Shown here in pieces: positions 4,401 through 5,026 of a DNA stretch of 5,026 nucleotides. A program made the translations under genes and the position numbers. The notes under the pieces are model-generated. The model worked only from the letters and a program-made list of their open reading frames with translations, did not search any database and was not told the origin of the DNA. This DNA is from Actinomycetes bacterium (GTDB taxonomy: Bacteria > Actinomycetota > Acidimicrobiia > Acidimicrobiales > Microtrichaceae): assembly GCA_023423475.1 (NCBI GenBank), contig JAFAFN010000502.1, forward strand, positions 1 to 5,026, given 5' to 3'. How positions within the stretch are numbered: position 1 is the stretch's first letter; each line of letters opens with the position of its first letter.

Positions 4401-5026
4401 CTCCACGCCGTTCGTGCGGCCTCGGCGATGTCGCGATGCGTGCGTCCGGTCGCGAGGGCGGCGGCGACCACGTCGTCGTGCTCCGCCTTGGTGCCGTGGG
4501 GTCCGATCTTCATCCGGATGGTGTGCCCGTCGACGCTCACGGCCTCGATCCGACGTTCGAGCTCGACCTTGGTGACGTCTCGGAGTCGATAGCCCAGGGT
4601 GCCAGTCTCGCTGGCGACGAGCTGCGCCAGCGGCTCGACGAGCTCGGGCGGGCACAGCACCGAGAGCAGGTGGCCCGGCCGGCTCTTCTTCATCGTGATG
4701 GGAGCGACCCACGCGTCGGACGCTCCGGCGGTCAGGCTCCGGTCGATGACGTGGCCGAGGACCTCGGGGCTCACGTCGTCGAGGTTGCATTCGATGACGG
4801 CCGCCGAGGTGGCACCGCCACCGGGTGCCGCCGGCACGACGATCGTCGCGACGATGACGTTGGCGTGTCCCGGTGGATCCATCGTGCCGGCGCCGCGCCC
4901 GGACGCGACCACCGTGCCGGCGGGGTGCGGGCCCCACTCGTCGACCATCGTCGCGAGCAGCGCGGCGCCGGTCGGGGTGGCGGTCTCGGCGTCGATGTCG
5001 ACCGATCGGACCGGGCAGCCTCGGAG
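4388..5026 (-). CDS. larC: Nickel-pincer cofactor nickel insertase LarC, C-terminal part
   Basis: The last 212 residues of LarC are present; the frame is open to the right edge and roughly half of the usual 400-residue protein is missing. LarC is a CTP-dependent cyclometallase that inserts nickel into pyridinium-3,5-bisthiocarboxylic acid mononucleotide, the last step in making the cofactor of lactate racemase and relatives. Visible family landmarks are LRGCPVRSVDID at the start, TPTGAALL (18-25), a GRGAGTMDPPGHAN loop (43-56), ECNLDDVSPE (79-88), MKKSRPGH (112-119), ETGTLGYR (140-147) and a C-terminal helix ending AARTAWSCRD. The nickel-binding C-terminal domain is in the same frame as the middle domain, so the programmed frameshift known in Lactiplantibacillus plantarum larC is not apparent here. 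The gene ends just before the riboswitch and is probably a separate unit. No lar partner is in the window. Confidence 0.93.
   Translation of the reverse strand, partial: LRGCPVRSVDIDAETATPTGAALLATMVDEWGPHPAGTVVASGRGAGTMDPPGHANVIVATIVVPAAPGGGATSAAVIECNLDDVSPEVLGHVIDRSLTAGASDAWVAPITMKKSRPGHLLSVLCPPELVEPLAQLVASETGTLGYRLRDVTKVELERRIEAVSVDGHTIRMKIGPHGTKAEHDDVVAAALATGRTHRDIAEAARTAWSCRD

Noticed and set aside
1..5026. CRISPR arrays, tRNA or rRNA genes, insertion sequences
   Set aside because: No regularly spaced repeats with unique spacers, no tRNA- or rRNA-like segments, and no transposase or terminal inverted repeats were seen.

Overview
The window comes from a GC-rich bacterium, most likely an actinobacterium. 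GC is very high throughout, wobble positions favour G or C, and the surface proteins have long Thr/Pro-rich linkers and a LAxTG-type cell-wall sorting signal. Every supported gene is on the minus strand, so the biological order runs from right to left. The species cannot be determined from this sequence.

Layout in transcription order. (1) 5026-4388: the C-terminal part of larC, the nickel insertase of nickel-pincer cofactor synthesis, cut by the right edge. (2) 4387-4162: a 226-base gap holding a clear cobalamin riboswitch, followed by an expression platform that ends in a perfect hairpin overlapping the Shine-Dalgarno sequence of the next gene. (3) 4161-2656: a secreted alpha-barrel protein of the prenyltransferase/squalene-oxidase-repeat type, related in fold to the N-terminal domain of transcobalamin and intrinsic factor, with a Thr-rich stalk and an LARTG wall anchor. 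(4) 2626-1571: a secreted, membrane-anchored protein of the SCO2322 type with a DUF4430-like domain, resembling the C-terminal domain of transcobalamin. (5) 1593-430: an ECF-transporter T component (CbiQ/EcfT family) with a C-terminal membrane extension. (6) 382-1: the start of its ABC ATPase, cut by the left edge.

Genes 3 to 6 are tightly packed and read as one operon under the B12 riboswitch. The best-supported reading is a cobalamin (or cobalt/corrinoid) acquisition system: two surface proteins capture the ligand and hand it to an ECF transporter. The substrate-binding S component is not in the window. The most interesting ideas are that the two halves of a eukaryotic-type B12 carrier occur here as two adjacent genes, and that the junction between the T component and the ATPase carries a tandem triplication of a stop/start/ribosome-binding-site unit. 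B12 regulation rests directly on the sequence; B12 as the transported substrate is inference.
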